Below, piece by piece: positions 1-14,590 of a stretch of 64,000 bases of DNA. A model generated the notes under the pieces. It made no database searches. It was not told the DNA's origin and was given only the letters and a program-made list of their open reading frames with translations. The position numbers and the translations under genes are program-made. Numbering within the stretch: the first letter of the stretch is position 1; the number at the start of each line of letters is the position of its first letter. This DNA is from Gordius sp. MW1. Its lineage: Eukaryota > Nematomorpha > Gordioida > Gordea > Gordiidae. Where the stretch lies: positions 7,710,413 to 7,774,412 of the forward strand of contig OZ038533.1 in NCBI GenBank assembly GCA_964036665.1. Direction: 5' to 3'.

Positions 1-125
1 CATTTTTTTCAACCCGAACCCGACCCCACCCGACTTGAAATTTTTTGAAAATTTTTAACCCGGACCCGGCTCGACCCGAAAGCATTTTAAATTTTTTAAC
101 CCAAACCCGGCCCGACCCAAAAAAC
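1..125. repeat. CCCGA-rich degenerate repeat, cut by the window edge
   Basis: Repeated short CCCGAACCCGA / CCCGGACCCG motifs are spaced by AT-rich stretches. The composition matches the ends of the non-autonomous hAT-like element at 12862-13816. It is probably one end of a related element whose other end lies outside the window. Confidence 0.35.
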
Positions 126-170
126 GTGTTTTAAATTTTGTTATCCAACACGAGAGTAAGAAAAGTTGCG

Positions 171-348
171 GTGTGCATGTGCGTAGCCAGGGGGTGGCAG
201 GGAAGAGCGGCTGCCCCCATCTAAATTTAAAAAATCTTAGATATTTTATCAAATCATGGCTAAAATTAAAAAAAATGGTATTTTTGCCCTTCCTTTAATC
301 ATTATTGCCCCCTCTAATTTCAATTTCCTGGCTACTCCCATGAGGGTG
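171..348. mobile_element. MITE, GCGTAGCC family (degenerate copy)
   Basis: The left end reads TGCGTAGCCAGGGGGTGGCAG and the right end contains CCTGGCTACTCCCAT, so the ends are imperfect inverted repeats. The interior carries the TTTTGCCCNTCC and TTATTGCCCCCCTCTAA blocks found in the other copies (6612, 9518, 23014, 58362). No clear target duplication could be read. Confidence 0.55.
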
Positions 349-1974
349 AATAAAATTTAATCAACAAATTAATGTGCGATTTATGAAACTAATTGATTCC
401 ACAGATTTTGATTACTAAATTTATTTACATGATTTATTATAGAGATATATATATATTATATATATATGATGAAAAAATATATATATATATATATATATAT
501 TGCTTCCTCTAACTCAAATTCTCATAGGCCTATGGTAATAATTTATTATTTGCTACACAGATCTTTTTAGAAAGCAGCAATACACTTCCCTTTCTTATTA
601 TTAAAGTTCAACTACTAGTGATCTATTAATTTCGAATATTAAAGACAAGCCCAATTTGATTTTACTAATTAAAAAAATCTAAGTTTTTAGAAACAGTTCG
701 GCATTTTTTGAGACTAGGAAAAGAATAAATTAATTAAAGATCATTTTTTAACTTTCTCCCTTACTTACCCAACCCTGGTATTGAAAGTTTGAATAAAGAT
801 GGACAGTCATTGTAATTAATGATGCGGGAAATAGAGAAAACGACCTCATTTGTTTGGTTTATAATGGATCAATACCTATGTTATGGATAATGATAAAAGA
901 TTCACTCCTAATTTTCAGTTTTCCATAACAATATAATAAACATGCGATAAATTCTTTAAGAACGAACTGATGACATTTTTGTTAAGGGGCTAAATCTATT
1001 AATTTTATACCTAACTAACTTATGGTTCAGCTAGTTCAAATATGTAAATGACGTGTTTTTAAAGGTTTTTGATCAAATAGTTTGCCATTTTGAGTTTCTT
1101 AAGTATGTTGTATATTTGTTTAAATTTAAATAAATTAGGAGAAATATTTAGAAAATATAAATTTTTTTAAAGTCTAGACATGTGAAATTTCGCCTAGATG
1201 AGATCAAGATATTTCTAGACCGAGACGAGATGAGATCGAGATTCTCATTATGGCACCCGCGACGATACGAGATCAAAACACTCCTTGTCATATAGATGGT
1301 TAAATCAAAACTACTTCTCCAAAACAAAAAATTTATCTATGTTCCTTTTAAATAAGCTTGCATGTTTCCCGATGCATAAGAATTTTTATTATATTGAACA
1401 GGAGTATTTGACTTATTGTAGATGACATAAGTAGTTTCTAATTAATGTCTAGTGATTGCGATATATTTAAAGCATTTATGGCGCATATGATGAATGACGC
1501 CATATTTATCTTTTTAAATTTGTGAAATCTTATTTCTCATTCGCTAGCGTTAACTGCTTTTGTTGCCATTTGGTTAATAAATGATAGCTAAAGAGGATCT
1601 CTTTAATATCAAGTCATGGGCCTCGAAGCCCACCATCTTTTGTTTTAAAGGAAACAACGGGCAGGAACGGGCCTTAATATAACTTAGCTGATTTGGACCG
1701 TGTACAGATACAAATAAATGTGCATTATAAATTAAACTTAAATGTGCTTTCATCATGTGTTATATTAATTTATAACCATTCCATGTTTATTAAATTAACA
1801 ATGGAAATAAAATTAAAATATCAACGTTACTCCTTCATTCATTAATATATCAACGCGCATTTTAGATAGAGACTATATATAGACGTGGTCCACTCGAATC
1901 ATACTCTTTGCAATTCTATAAATTTAGACTAGCCTAATTAATATGTATATAAGTATAATTTTTTAAATGATTAT
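349..1974. other. AT-rich intergenic DNA, no gene seen
   Basis: No coding signal is seen on either strand. An AT dinucleotide microsatellite lies at about 441-500. A GAGAT/GATC-rich patch lies at 1195-1275 and looks like an old repeat, but I could not assign it. Confidence 0.5.
441..500. repeat. AT microsatellite
   Basis: Two runs of alternating AT/TA dinucleotides are separated by a short GATGAAAAA interruption. Confidence 0.85.
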
Positions 1975-2074
1975 TGTAATATATAGCGTAATTTGTAATA
2001 TCAGTTTATATATATCATGTGGATGAAAATATATAATTTTGTTTTCCGATTTAAGACATATGTTAATTAGTATA
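1975..2074 (+). repeat. 5' LTR (about 100 bp)
   Basis: It begins TGTAATATATAGCG and ends AATTAGTATA, and it matches 6504-6605 apart from a 2-bp indel and a few substitutions. A TGGCGCGGTCGAG primer-binding-like sequence follows at 2076. Confidence 0.8.
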
Positions 2075-2106
2075 TTGGCGCGGTCGAGAAAAAACTTATT
2101 CTGAAA

Positions 2107-2621
2107 ATGGAGTCTGTGGGAATACCTAATTTTGAACAAGGTGATAATATTTCAATATACATAAAAACTATCACTAATATTTTTGAAACTAAAAATGTAC
2201 CAAAAGCTACTCGATGCAAAATCATATTAGGATACATGGGTCAGAAAAACATTAAAACTCTAATAAACTTTCTATACCCTGAAGATATATCTTTGCTTAA
2301 ATATGAGGACTTAATAAAATTAATGAAAAAGGTATTTTCACAATAAAGTACAATTTTCCACTTAAGATTACAATTCATGAGATGTCTTAAAAGAAATGAT
2401 GAAACTCTGATTGAGTATGTAACAAGATTAAAATCATCTGCAGAAAATTGTGACTTCACATCTAATTTAGATGAACGGCTCCGTGACCAACTCTTAAATG
2501 GGTTTTAAAACCTATCATTGGAAATTGATGTCAGCACAAGATGGCCGGAAGCTTTAAAGAAAGAGGATGATGAGGTAACATTTAATGATATATTCAATCT
2601 AGCTGAATCAATGGAGACAGC
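2107..2621 (+). pseudogene. gag N-terminal part of the short-LTR element
   Basis: An open frame starts at ATG 2107 and runs 79 codons to a TAA at 2344. The same frame continues past this stop with gag-like text (FMRCLKRNDETLIEYVTRLK, then a TAA at about 2506) and reaches the hAT insertion in the FNLAESMETA segment at about 2620. Two in-frame stops make it non-functional. The arrangement (N-terminal capsid-like helices, later zinc knuckles) fits retrotransposon gag. I infer gag mainly from position. Confidence 0.6.
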
Positions 2622-5526
2622 TAGAGATGGGTAATTTCCCGGGAATTTTCATCGAGGGAATATTCCCAGGGAAAATAGGGAATTTTGGGGAAATAACGGG
2701 AATTTTTGGGAAATAACGGGAATTTTGGGGAATTCATGGGGAAAATAAATACTTTGATTGTTAATATATAGTCTTAGATGAAAAAAAGATGCTAGGGTGT
2801 AAAATGAAATGCTAATAAAGTTTATTTCTCCAATAATACACAATATTTCATTACAAATTTACATAAAAATATACATTAAAAATTGTCAATATCTAAACTG
2901 TCACTATCGTCATTTAGCGATGAAATTGATTCATCAGATGAAGATATTGAGCGCGCTTTTGCATTAAAATTGATACTACTTTTCAAGTGCATGTTGTGCC
3001 TTATGGACACTAGCTTTTTCACCTTGTCGTTTTTCATTCGATTTCTTGATTTAGAATGTACATAACCAAATGTGGACCAAATTCTTTCTGTGGCAGCACT
3101 GGTAGCTGGAATTGAAAAGAGTTTCACGGCAATTTCAGATAAGGGTTGGTTAGTGCACAAGCCTTTCCACCACGTCAAGGGTGAAATGTAACTAGCGCTA
3201 TCCCATATTGACCGCTCAGCAAACAACCCGTCTTTAGCACGAAATTCTGCCAAATTGGCAATAACTTGGCCTATATTGAAATTATAGCCTTGAGAAATAA
3301 TCTTGATAGCGTTAATTGCTTCAGCTATTTCTTTTGTAGTAAGGTTGACTCCACAATAACGTGGATCAAGCAAGTTAGCTGCCATATGAAAATCCTTACA
3401 GCAAAACGATTTCCTTTTGCTCACGAATTTTTTAATAACACTTGCATCAGTTAGGCTAAATTCCTTACTAGAAATTTTGCTGAAATGGGCTTTAATAGTA
3501 TGAAATGCTTCCGGTACATCAGACAATAATCCAGAGTCACTTTCTATGCAAGTTATTTTGGTCAAAATTACATCTAAAAAAAATGTAATTTTTTTTATTT
3601 TCTCCCAAAAAACATCATTATCAAGCAAATTTAAACGTTTGCTTCGATCAGCAAATGTATCTGTTAAAGCTAGTTCCTGCAAAGTATCTTTGTTTACTAG
3701 GAAACTATTAAGCATTATAACTATACCACCCCACCTTGTTGGACAGGGTATTTTCAAAGTTGTGAGTCGATTTTTGTTACATTGTTTTTCTTTAAAAGTT
3801 GATGATAATATTGTATTAAATTTAATGTATTTTATAATTTGTTTAACTTTAGCTGTAATATTTTGGATGGTAGGAATTTTGTTGGAGATATCTTTTATTA
3901 ATAAATTAAGCCCATGAGCTGCACAGCCAAAGCACTCAATTGAAGGATGTGTAGACTTAACTATTTCCCAAGCCTTCTTCATATTTTTAGCGTTGTCAGT
4001 AACTATGGCAACAAATTTTTGAGTGCCAATTTCTTCCATCACCTTTAGGAATTGATCAGCTATATAATCCCCAGTATGGGCATTCGTCCCTGTATCTATA
4101 GATTTTAAAAATATGGGTTTCGGTGTCATTATTATAAAATTGATTATGGACTCCCCCCTAATGTTTGTCCAACCATCACTAATTAATGTAAAATTAGAAC
4201 CTGATTCTAGTTTTTCATTTATAACTGCTTTGATCTTGTCAAATTGGTCATTTAGCAAAGAACCTCCTATTGCCTTTCTTGGTGGAATTGTGAAGGATGG
4301 TTTTATAGATTTGAAAAAGTCCTTCCAATAATAATTTTCTGTTATGTTAAACGGACAATTTGACATATAGATAGCCAGTGCAAGCTTTTCATTTAATCTT
4401 TCTTGTTGCACTGGAGTCATGCTATCGAAATATTGATTAATATTTGATGTGGATTGTTTTGAAGTGTTAAAATTTGTTGTTAACTCAGGTGTTGTTACAG
4501 TGGGGTGTTTGTGTTCTGACGCAGAAAAAGTTTTAGATGATTCTGAGGATATTGAAAAAACTTCTAGTTCTGAGCATTTTGTTTCACTTGCATATTCTGG
4601 GCATTTTTGTATATGGATAGACATTTTTGTTGGGTTGGGGAAGTCATATTTATGGTTGCAATAGTTGCAGATGGCAATAAAGCCTTTCTTATTGGAGGAT
4701 GTATGTCTACCAAAATGTTTCCAGATATCAGATGGTTTTCTAGGCATCTTACCAGATTAAAATTTATTTAATGATTTAAAATATAGGCCAATCCAATACA
4801 GCTAAAAGCTAGTTAAAAATAAAATGCTAGTATAATTTTACTTGAGTTTAAGTGTAAGTGTTTTTAAAATATTAAATAGGATATCAAATTGAATGTCAAA
4901 TAGATTTAGCTAAAAAAATTTCAAATTTAATTATACATAATCTTACCTGAGGTTTAAATTAAGTTGTTTATATTATTAAAATTGTAGGTGTGTTTGTAAA
5001 GTAGAAACAAAAAATAGTGCTAGATTAAATATAGGGTAATACAGAATTTAAATTTTAATGGTGTAGGTGTAATAATACCTAAATAGTTGATTTGCAACTT
5101 ATATTTCAAATTCAAACAAGCTAAAAGCTACTTTAAATAAAATTGTTTATATGTATTTTATTTACTTAGATGAGTCAAACAAATAGGGTAAACTTTTTGA
5201 ATATACAATAAGCAAGTCAAATTCCAAAATAAAAGCTAAAAATTTAAATTCTGATGTTTATATTTTACTTGAATTAGGTGATTGACTAGAAGGTTTCAAT
5301 TAATTTTAAATAGGCGGAAAAATGCTAATAGAAGTTTCCACGAGGAAAATATAAAATTCTAAATAATTAAAATCAATTTAAAAATAAAATATTGCGTAAA
5401 TTTTGTGTCAAAAACATTAATTTTTTTAAGGGAATTTATCATAGGGAAAATTCAATTTTCCCTCGGGAATATTCCCGGGAATTAATGGGAATATTCCCGG
5501 GAATATTCCCCCCTGTGCCATCTCTA
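2622..5526 (-). mobile_element. hAT DNA transposon, apparently intact (2905 bp)
   Basis: The ends are TAGAGATGG / CCATCTCTA inverted repeats, with subterminal GGGAATATTCCC-type palindromes. The element is flanked by a perfect 8-bp duplication GAGACAGC (2614-2621 and 5527-5534), as expected for hAT. Removing the element and one duplication rejoins the host gag frame (ESMETA|NKEVNTS). It contains one uninterrupted transposase ORF on the - strand. Confidence 0.93.
2876..4747 (-). CDS. hAT transposase with N-terminal BED zinc finger
   Basis: This single uninterrupted ORF of 623 aa would catalyse cut-and-paste movement of its 2.9-kb element. A BED zinc finger is visible at residues about 8-50 (WKHFGRH, then CNYCNHKYDF, then H and C ligands). 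A DDE/RNase H-like core begins with ISDGWTNIRG and continues with VTDNAKNMKKA and CAAHGLNLLIKD, which carry the conserved Asp residues and the HGLNL block. The C-terminal hAT dimerisation region (WWKG, then SIPATSAATERIWSTFG) precedes a Ser/Asp-rich acidic tail. Length and order are typical of the superfamily. The lack of stops or frameshifts, and the clean target duplication, suggest recent insertion. The start is the first ATG upstream of the BED domain (MPRKPSDIWKHFG). Confidence 0.93.
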   Translation of the reverse strand: MPRKPSDIWKHFGRHTSSNKKGFIAICNYCNHKYDFPNPTKMSIHIQKCPEYASETKCSELEVFSISSESSKTFSASEHKHPTVTTPELTTNFNTSKQSTSNINQYFDSMTPVQQERLNEKLALAIYMSNCPFNITENYYWKDFFKSIKPSFTIPPRKAIGGSLLNDQFDKIKAVINEKLESGSNFTLISDGWTNIRGESIINFIIMTPKPIFLKSIDTGTNAHTGDYIADQFLKVMEEIGTQKFVAIVTDNAKNMKKAWEIVKSTHPSIECFGCAAHGLNLLIKDISNKIPTIQNITAKVKQIIKYIKFNTILSSTFKEKQCNKNRLTTLKIPCPTRWGGIVIMLNSFLVNKDTLQELALTDTFADRSKRLNLLDNDVFWEKIKKITFFLDVILTKITCIESDSGLLSDVPEAFHTIKAHFSKISSKEFSLTDASVIKKFVSKRKSFCCKDFHMAANLLDPRYCGVNLTTKEIAEAINAIKIISQGYNFNIGQVIANLAEFRAKDGLFAERSIWDSASYISPLTWWKGLCTNQPLSEIAVKLFSIPATSAATERIWSTFGYVHSKSRNRMKNDKVKKLVSIRHNMHLKSSINFNAKARSISSSDESISSLNDDSDSLDIDNF

Positions 5527-5960
5527 GAGACAGCTAATAAAGAAGTTAACACATCACAAGATTTAAACAAAATTCAAAATTATAAAAACCAAATTCAATG
5601 TACTCAAATCAAAAGGAAAGAAAAGGCAATCAATAAAACAATTTGCTACAAAAAAAGATGAAAATCAACAATCATTCATAAGGAATTGCTATAGATGTGG
5701 TAAGTCACATGCAATAAAGCAATGTCCAGAGTTTTTAAAAGAATGTTCCATATGTCATCATAGAGGACACTTTGCAAAAATGTGCAAAACCTCAAACAAA
5801 GTAAACCAGATTATTAATACACTTGGAAAAATTTATGACTTAAATAATGTAACTCACCTTAAACCATACATCCATGTAAAGATAAATCAGAAAATTTTCA
5901 AAATGTTATATGATACTGGCTCATCAGTATCTGTAATCAACAAGAATATCTAAAACATTT
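5527..5960 (+). pseudogene. gag C-terminal zinc knuckles and start of aspartic protease
   Basis: This continues the interrupted gag. A Lys-rich linker with one frameshift near 5635 is followed by two CCHC knuckles (CYRCGKSHAIKQC and CSICHHRGHFAKMC) at about 5690-5785. A retroviral-type aspartic protease motif, YDTGSSVSVINK, follows at about 5905-5945, and the frame then stops. Nucleic-acid binding and protease roles follow from the motifs. The copy is broken. Confidence 0.8.
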
Positions 5961-6049
5961 TAAATACACCTCAATTAACACCATGCTCAAGATAAAAGCT
6001 TTTGAAAATAATAATAGATTATACGGTGGGCTTTATTTTTAAGTGGATA

Positions 6050-6475
6050 TCAATACGACATAAAATACCGATCAGGAAAGAACAATCAATGCGCTGATGC
6101 ATTGTCGAAACTGCCAGATCCGAAAGAAAAGTGGAAGGAGAGATTAGCTAAACAAAAGAGCTACCAAAAGCGTGTTATAGGGAATTTAATGTTGGAGATC
6201 CAGTATGGATTCGGAATGAAAAAGCGGGCTGGTACAAAGTATTTATCATACAACGTAAAGGCCCATATTCATATAATGTTCGCACTGATAAAAGAATTAA
6301 AAGGAAACACGCGGATCAGTTAAAATTTAGGATGCAAACGATACTAGTCTGGAACCGAATGTTGAAAAAGTTGCAAGTCCGAATACTAGTCTGGAAACGA
6401 ATGTTGAAAAAGTTGCAAGTCCGATTACGTTAAGACGATCGACTAGAACGTCAAAACCACCTGTACGTTTCTAAG
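6050..6475 (+). pseudogene. RNase H tail joined to integrase C-terminal tail (deletion product)
   Basis: An RNase H C-terminal signature (YRSGKNNQCADALSKLP) at about 6065-6115 is followed directly by integrase C-terminal-like sequence (GDPVWIRNEKAGWYK in another frame). The rest of RNase H and the integrase core are missing, so an internal deletion is likely. The end is a polyprotein tail containing RRSTRTSKPPVRF. Just before it, a 42-bp unit is duplicated in tandem (about 6340-6423). Confidence 0.75.
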
Positions 6476-6503
6476 AGGAATTTCACATTAAAATAGGGAG
6501 AAA

Positions 6504-6605
6504 TGTAATATATAGCGTAATTTGTAATATCAGTTTATATATATACCATGTGGATGAAAATATATAATTTTGTTTTTTGATTTAAGACATATGTGAATTA
6601 GTATA
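6504..6605 (+). repeat. 3' LTR (about 100 bp)
   Basis: This is the direct copy of 1975-2074. It is preceded by the purine tract AAAATAGGGAGAAA and begins TGTAATATATAGCG. Confidence 0.8.
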
Positions 6606-6611
6606 GTTATC

Positions 6612-6770
6612 ATGGGCGTAGCCAAGGGGGGGGGGAGGAATAGGTGGCCCCCTCTAAATACAAAATTTTGTTGAATTATTTTAAAATTATGGCTAAAATT
6701 TCCAAAGGTGATCATTTTGCCCCTCGTTATTATTGCCCCCCTCTAATTCAATGCTGGCTATGCCCGTAAA
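6612..6770. mobile_element. MITE, GGGCGTAGCC family
   Basis: The left end is CATGGGCGTAGCCAAGG followed by a G-run. The right end is GCTGGCTATGCCCG. The interior has TTTTGCCCCTC and TTATTGCCCCCCTCTAA, as in the sister copies. It lies immediately beside the right LTR of the retroelement. Confidence 0.65.
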
Positions 6771-7325
6771 GGGTATTATTAACATCTGTAGCATATGTAT
6801 ATTGTTTATTCAACTAAAAAAATATTACAAGCGAAATTAAAAATGCTAAATAATAGTATTTGTATATGGTCTCAAGCTCAAATTATGTAAAGAATTAGCG
6901 GGCTGGGTCTATTATTAATTAGATAAGCCCGGACTTTGGCCACAGTTTATAAATTTGTGACGAGCGAGCTGATTAACTTAAAGAGGCCAATCAAAGCCTC
7001 TAGATTCGCATGCTCGTGTGTAAGTTAAAGGTAAACGAAGGAGGGAAGATTTAAAGTTTGGGAACCTATATTGATGTGGACTTGAAATGGTAGGAGTTAA
7101 GTAAATTTTAAAAAAGATCTTACACAAAGGAATGGACTATTAAATTTGACAAATAGCTATGGAACATTTTTTGCTCTGGGTTAAGTTTTATGTTCGGCTC
7201 CAGCTCAAGGGAAAAATGCTTACTACGCCACTGCCTGCATATACTCTAGTTAGACTCGTTAAAAATAAACTTAATAGGGAACACACAAATGTTATATCTA
7301 ATGAGGATGCTAAACGATACCATTC

Positions 7326-7470
7326 ATGGGCGTAGCCAGAAATAGGATTGGGGGGGGGCAAAAGTTGTTTAAGTTCATTAAGGGGGGAGGGGCATAATTT
7401 TTTTAATTTTTAAGGGTTTTTGTATTGAAAGTTTTTTTCATCTGACCATTTTGGCTACCAGCAAAATCGA
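7326..7470. mobile_element. MITE, GGGCGTAGCC family (decayed copy)
   Basis: It begins CATGGGCGTAGCCAGA and has the G-rich and GGGGGGAGGGGC blocks seen in other copies. The distal end (TTTTGGCTACCAG) is degenerate. It lies about 110 bp upstream of the V-ATPase start codon, so it may sit in that gene's promoter region. Confidence 0.5.
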
Positions 7471-7579
7471 TACTTTATAATTACTTTGGTACATGCTATA
7501 ATTCAATAATAGTAACAAATTGCGTTTCATAAAAACAATATGTTTTCCAAGCAACCGCTGTGACCTTCCATCACCCCAA

Positions 7580-12226
<4,647 letters not shown>

Positions 12227-12853
12227 GACTTTTAGCCCCCTAATTAATATCTCGCCATCTTGGTTGTACATCGCACTTGCGATGGGCTAACTATTTACAC
12301 AAAATCAAAACATTTAATAATACATTAAACTTTTTCCCTAAATCATTATATTTATCAATTTACCGCGATATTTTCAAAAAAATTAAAAATTGACAAATTA
12401 ATTTTTTAACGTACCTCTATATTACGATCGCTCGCTTGCAATATAACTTGCTTAAATTGGGAACATTACAATTCTTTATACCTAAGTTTTGATATGTCAT
12501 ATATGTTCATTGCAACTTTCCATACTTTAAGCTCAATAACGAGCAAACGATTATGTAATCTCGCTAAATATTATTATAACATTCCTAACATTTATATATT
12601 TCAATCTTTTTGTCTATCATGTTGATATAAAATACAATATAATGGGTTAACTTAAGGTTTAATTTAAAAACTCTTTTAAGGTTCGAGAGTATATGTAGAA
12701 ATGGCTCACAAATTGCAATATAAATTTATAAATGTTCTCTCCGACATCTTGAGTTACTTGCTCTATCTAGCCATTGCAGTACCTTTTTTACAAAGATTAT
12801 TTGTTCGTAGAAATCGCACATATAAATCTAAACAAAAGAAAAGGAACATATTG
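12227..12853. other. AT-rich intergenic DNA downstream of V-ATPase B
   Basis: This holds the V-ATPase 3' region. No canonical AATAAA was found close to the stop. No other gene was seen. Confidence 0.4.
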
Positions 12854-12861
12854 GTTCAAAG

Positions 12862-13816
12862 CAGGGGTTTGTCCCGAACCGGGTAAAACCCTATGTTTTA
12901 CAGAACCCGAACCCATTTTTAAAAATACCCTTAAAACCCGAACCCGATGAATACAAATAAGAGTTTGGGTTTTTAATTCAAAAATATATTGTGAATTGAA
13001 TATCTCAATTTTCTCTATCATGACAATGTAACGAAAACCATACGAATGTAATTTCAATATTTTTTTGTTTCCGGCATTTTTCATTAATTAATCGATACTA
13101 ATTATCTCAAGAATTATTTGTAAGTATTATATATATAATTGATATATATTAGTTATGGTATGGTTTTTAATTATAATAACAGTTTTTAAAAAGTTAATAT
13201 TAACTCCATAAAAATTTGTAAATATTAAATTAAATCTACATATAATGATAAGATTTTTTCTATATATTATATTTAAACTATAATTTATATAATAATTGTA
13301 AAATACTTTAAATATATGAACTTTAACATTTAATATAAAGAACCTCATTAAGATTTATTCTATCAACTTATCGATCACAAATGACTGATAAAATATTAGA
13401 AGATGTTTTAATTGTAAGATTAAATAATATATCAAAATTATATACATAATTTATGTGTCAACTGTATTTATATTTCATGATGTGAAGTATACGTTGAATA
13501 AAAATATTTTTGTGTAATTTTTAATATGGTATGGCTTTTATTAATTATATTTTTATTGCTTTTAAATCCAAAAATGAATTAGAACATTAAAAATTTAATA
13601 AATACATATGCAATGAGATGAAATAAATGGCATGTGAATTTAATTAGGTGCTATTTAAAAATTAAGTTAACTATTCAATAATTTTTTGAAGGTAAAAATG
13701 TATTATTAGTATAATCTTGAACCCGAACCCAATTCCTTAAACCCGAACACGAACCCTATTTCAAAATTTATGCCAAACCCGAACCCGATTTTATTTTGGG
13801 CGGGTTCAAACCCCTG
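12862..13816. mobile_element. Non-autonomous hAT element, 955 bp, with 8-bp duplication
   Basis: The ends are inverted: CAGGGGTTTGTCCCGAACC on the left and GGGTTCAAACCCCTG on the right. A perfect 8-bp duplication GTTCAAAG flanks it (12854-12861 and 13817-13824). CCCGAACCC motifs are clustered near both ends, and the AT-rich core has no transposase. Confidence 0.88.
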
Positions 13817-13824
13817 GTTCAAAG

Positions 13825-14582
13825 GCCTAAATCATTATTATCTAATGCTTTTAAGTTGTATCGAAATATTAGAATTCCGAGGTGTAATTTGAGTAAAAGC
13901 AGGTGGAATATCTTGATTTCAGGGAATGTTTTTTGCTTTCTTAAAAAAATTGATAGCTTGTTAACTGAAGGTACCAGAGCATGCAAACTATTCAAAAAGG
14001 GTGGGAGGGCTCCAGGATTAAGGGGACTTTTGCCCTTTTAATGGCTGCTTGGTTTAATATGTTGGGTTTGATGTGCCTCAAATATTTAAATTTATATGCG
14101 CGAAAGCATAGAAGGTGCCTGCCATGTCCGTCTACCTAGATTTAGAAATCCCCTTAGTATAACATTTACCAACCTTAAAGCTATAAAATATGAAAGGTAG
14201 GGTCGTCTCGCAGCATTCCCAAAAGCGAGCTGGAATAGTCTTTAAGCCACTTGTAACCGGAAACATCAAAATCGAGGGACCTAAGGTTGTAATGCTGAGC
14301 GCTGCTTGATAAAAGTTAATCAATGAAAAACGTTACTAGACCAGCCATGCCTTCTGTCTCTAACTTTGAGGATGAAAGGGCTCGAGTGTCACATTCAAAT
14401 TCCATCGCTTTAAGACTTGATTACAGAAGTCTTTGGGGTTATAAGCTTTGTAGCCAAACCCTCGACAGATTCGAATGAAAATATAAAAGCAGCTAGGGAT
14501 ATGCGAGGACAAATTCTTAAAGCTTGGAGCCAATTTTAAGTGTTAAATTTGAAATAATAAAGCTTTTATACGATTTTAAGGC
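13825..14582. other. Intergenic DNA of unclear nature
   Basis: Base composition is less AT-biased than elsewhere, and short open frames occur on both strands, but none has recognisable protein features. It may be old, decayed coding or repeat sequence. Confidence 0.3.
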
Positions 14583-14590
14583 ATCTGGAT

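Larger units (their letters stand above)
1975..6605 (+). mobile_element. Short-LTR Ty3/gypsy-like retrotransposon, internally deleted, carrying a nested hAT
   Basis: Two near-identical direct repeats of about 100 bp flank remnants of a retroelement polyprotein: gag, two CCHC zinc knuckles, an aspartic protease DTGSS motif, an RNase H tail and an integrase C-terminal tail. A TGGCGCGGTCGAG primer-binding-like sequence follows the left LTR. A purine tract (AAAATAGGGAGAAA) precedes the right LTR. Most of reverse transcriptase, RNase H and integrase is missing between about 5955 and 6050. A 2.9-kb hAT element (2622-5526) interrupts gag. LTRs this short are unusual for the family. A target duplication could not be fixed with confidence (ATTAT versus GTTAT). 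Confidence 0.8.

Noticed and set aside
2883..3917. Several + strand open frames opposite the hAT transposase
   Set aside because: Shadows of the 623-aa - strand ORF; no protein features of their own.
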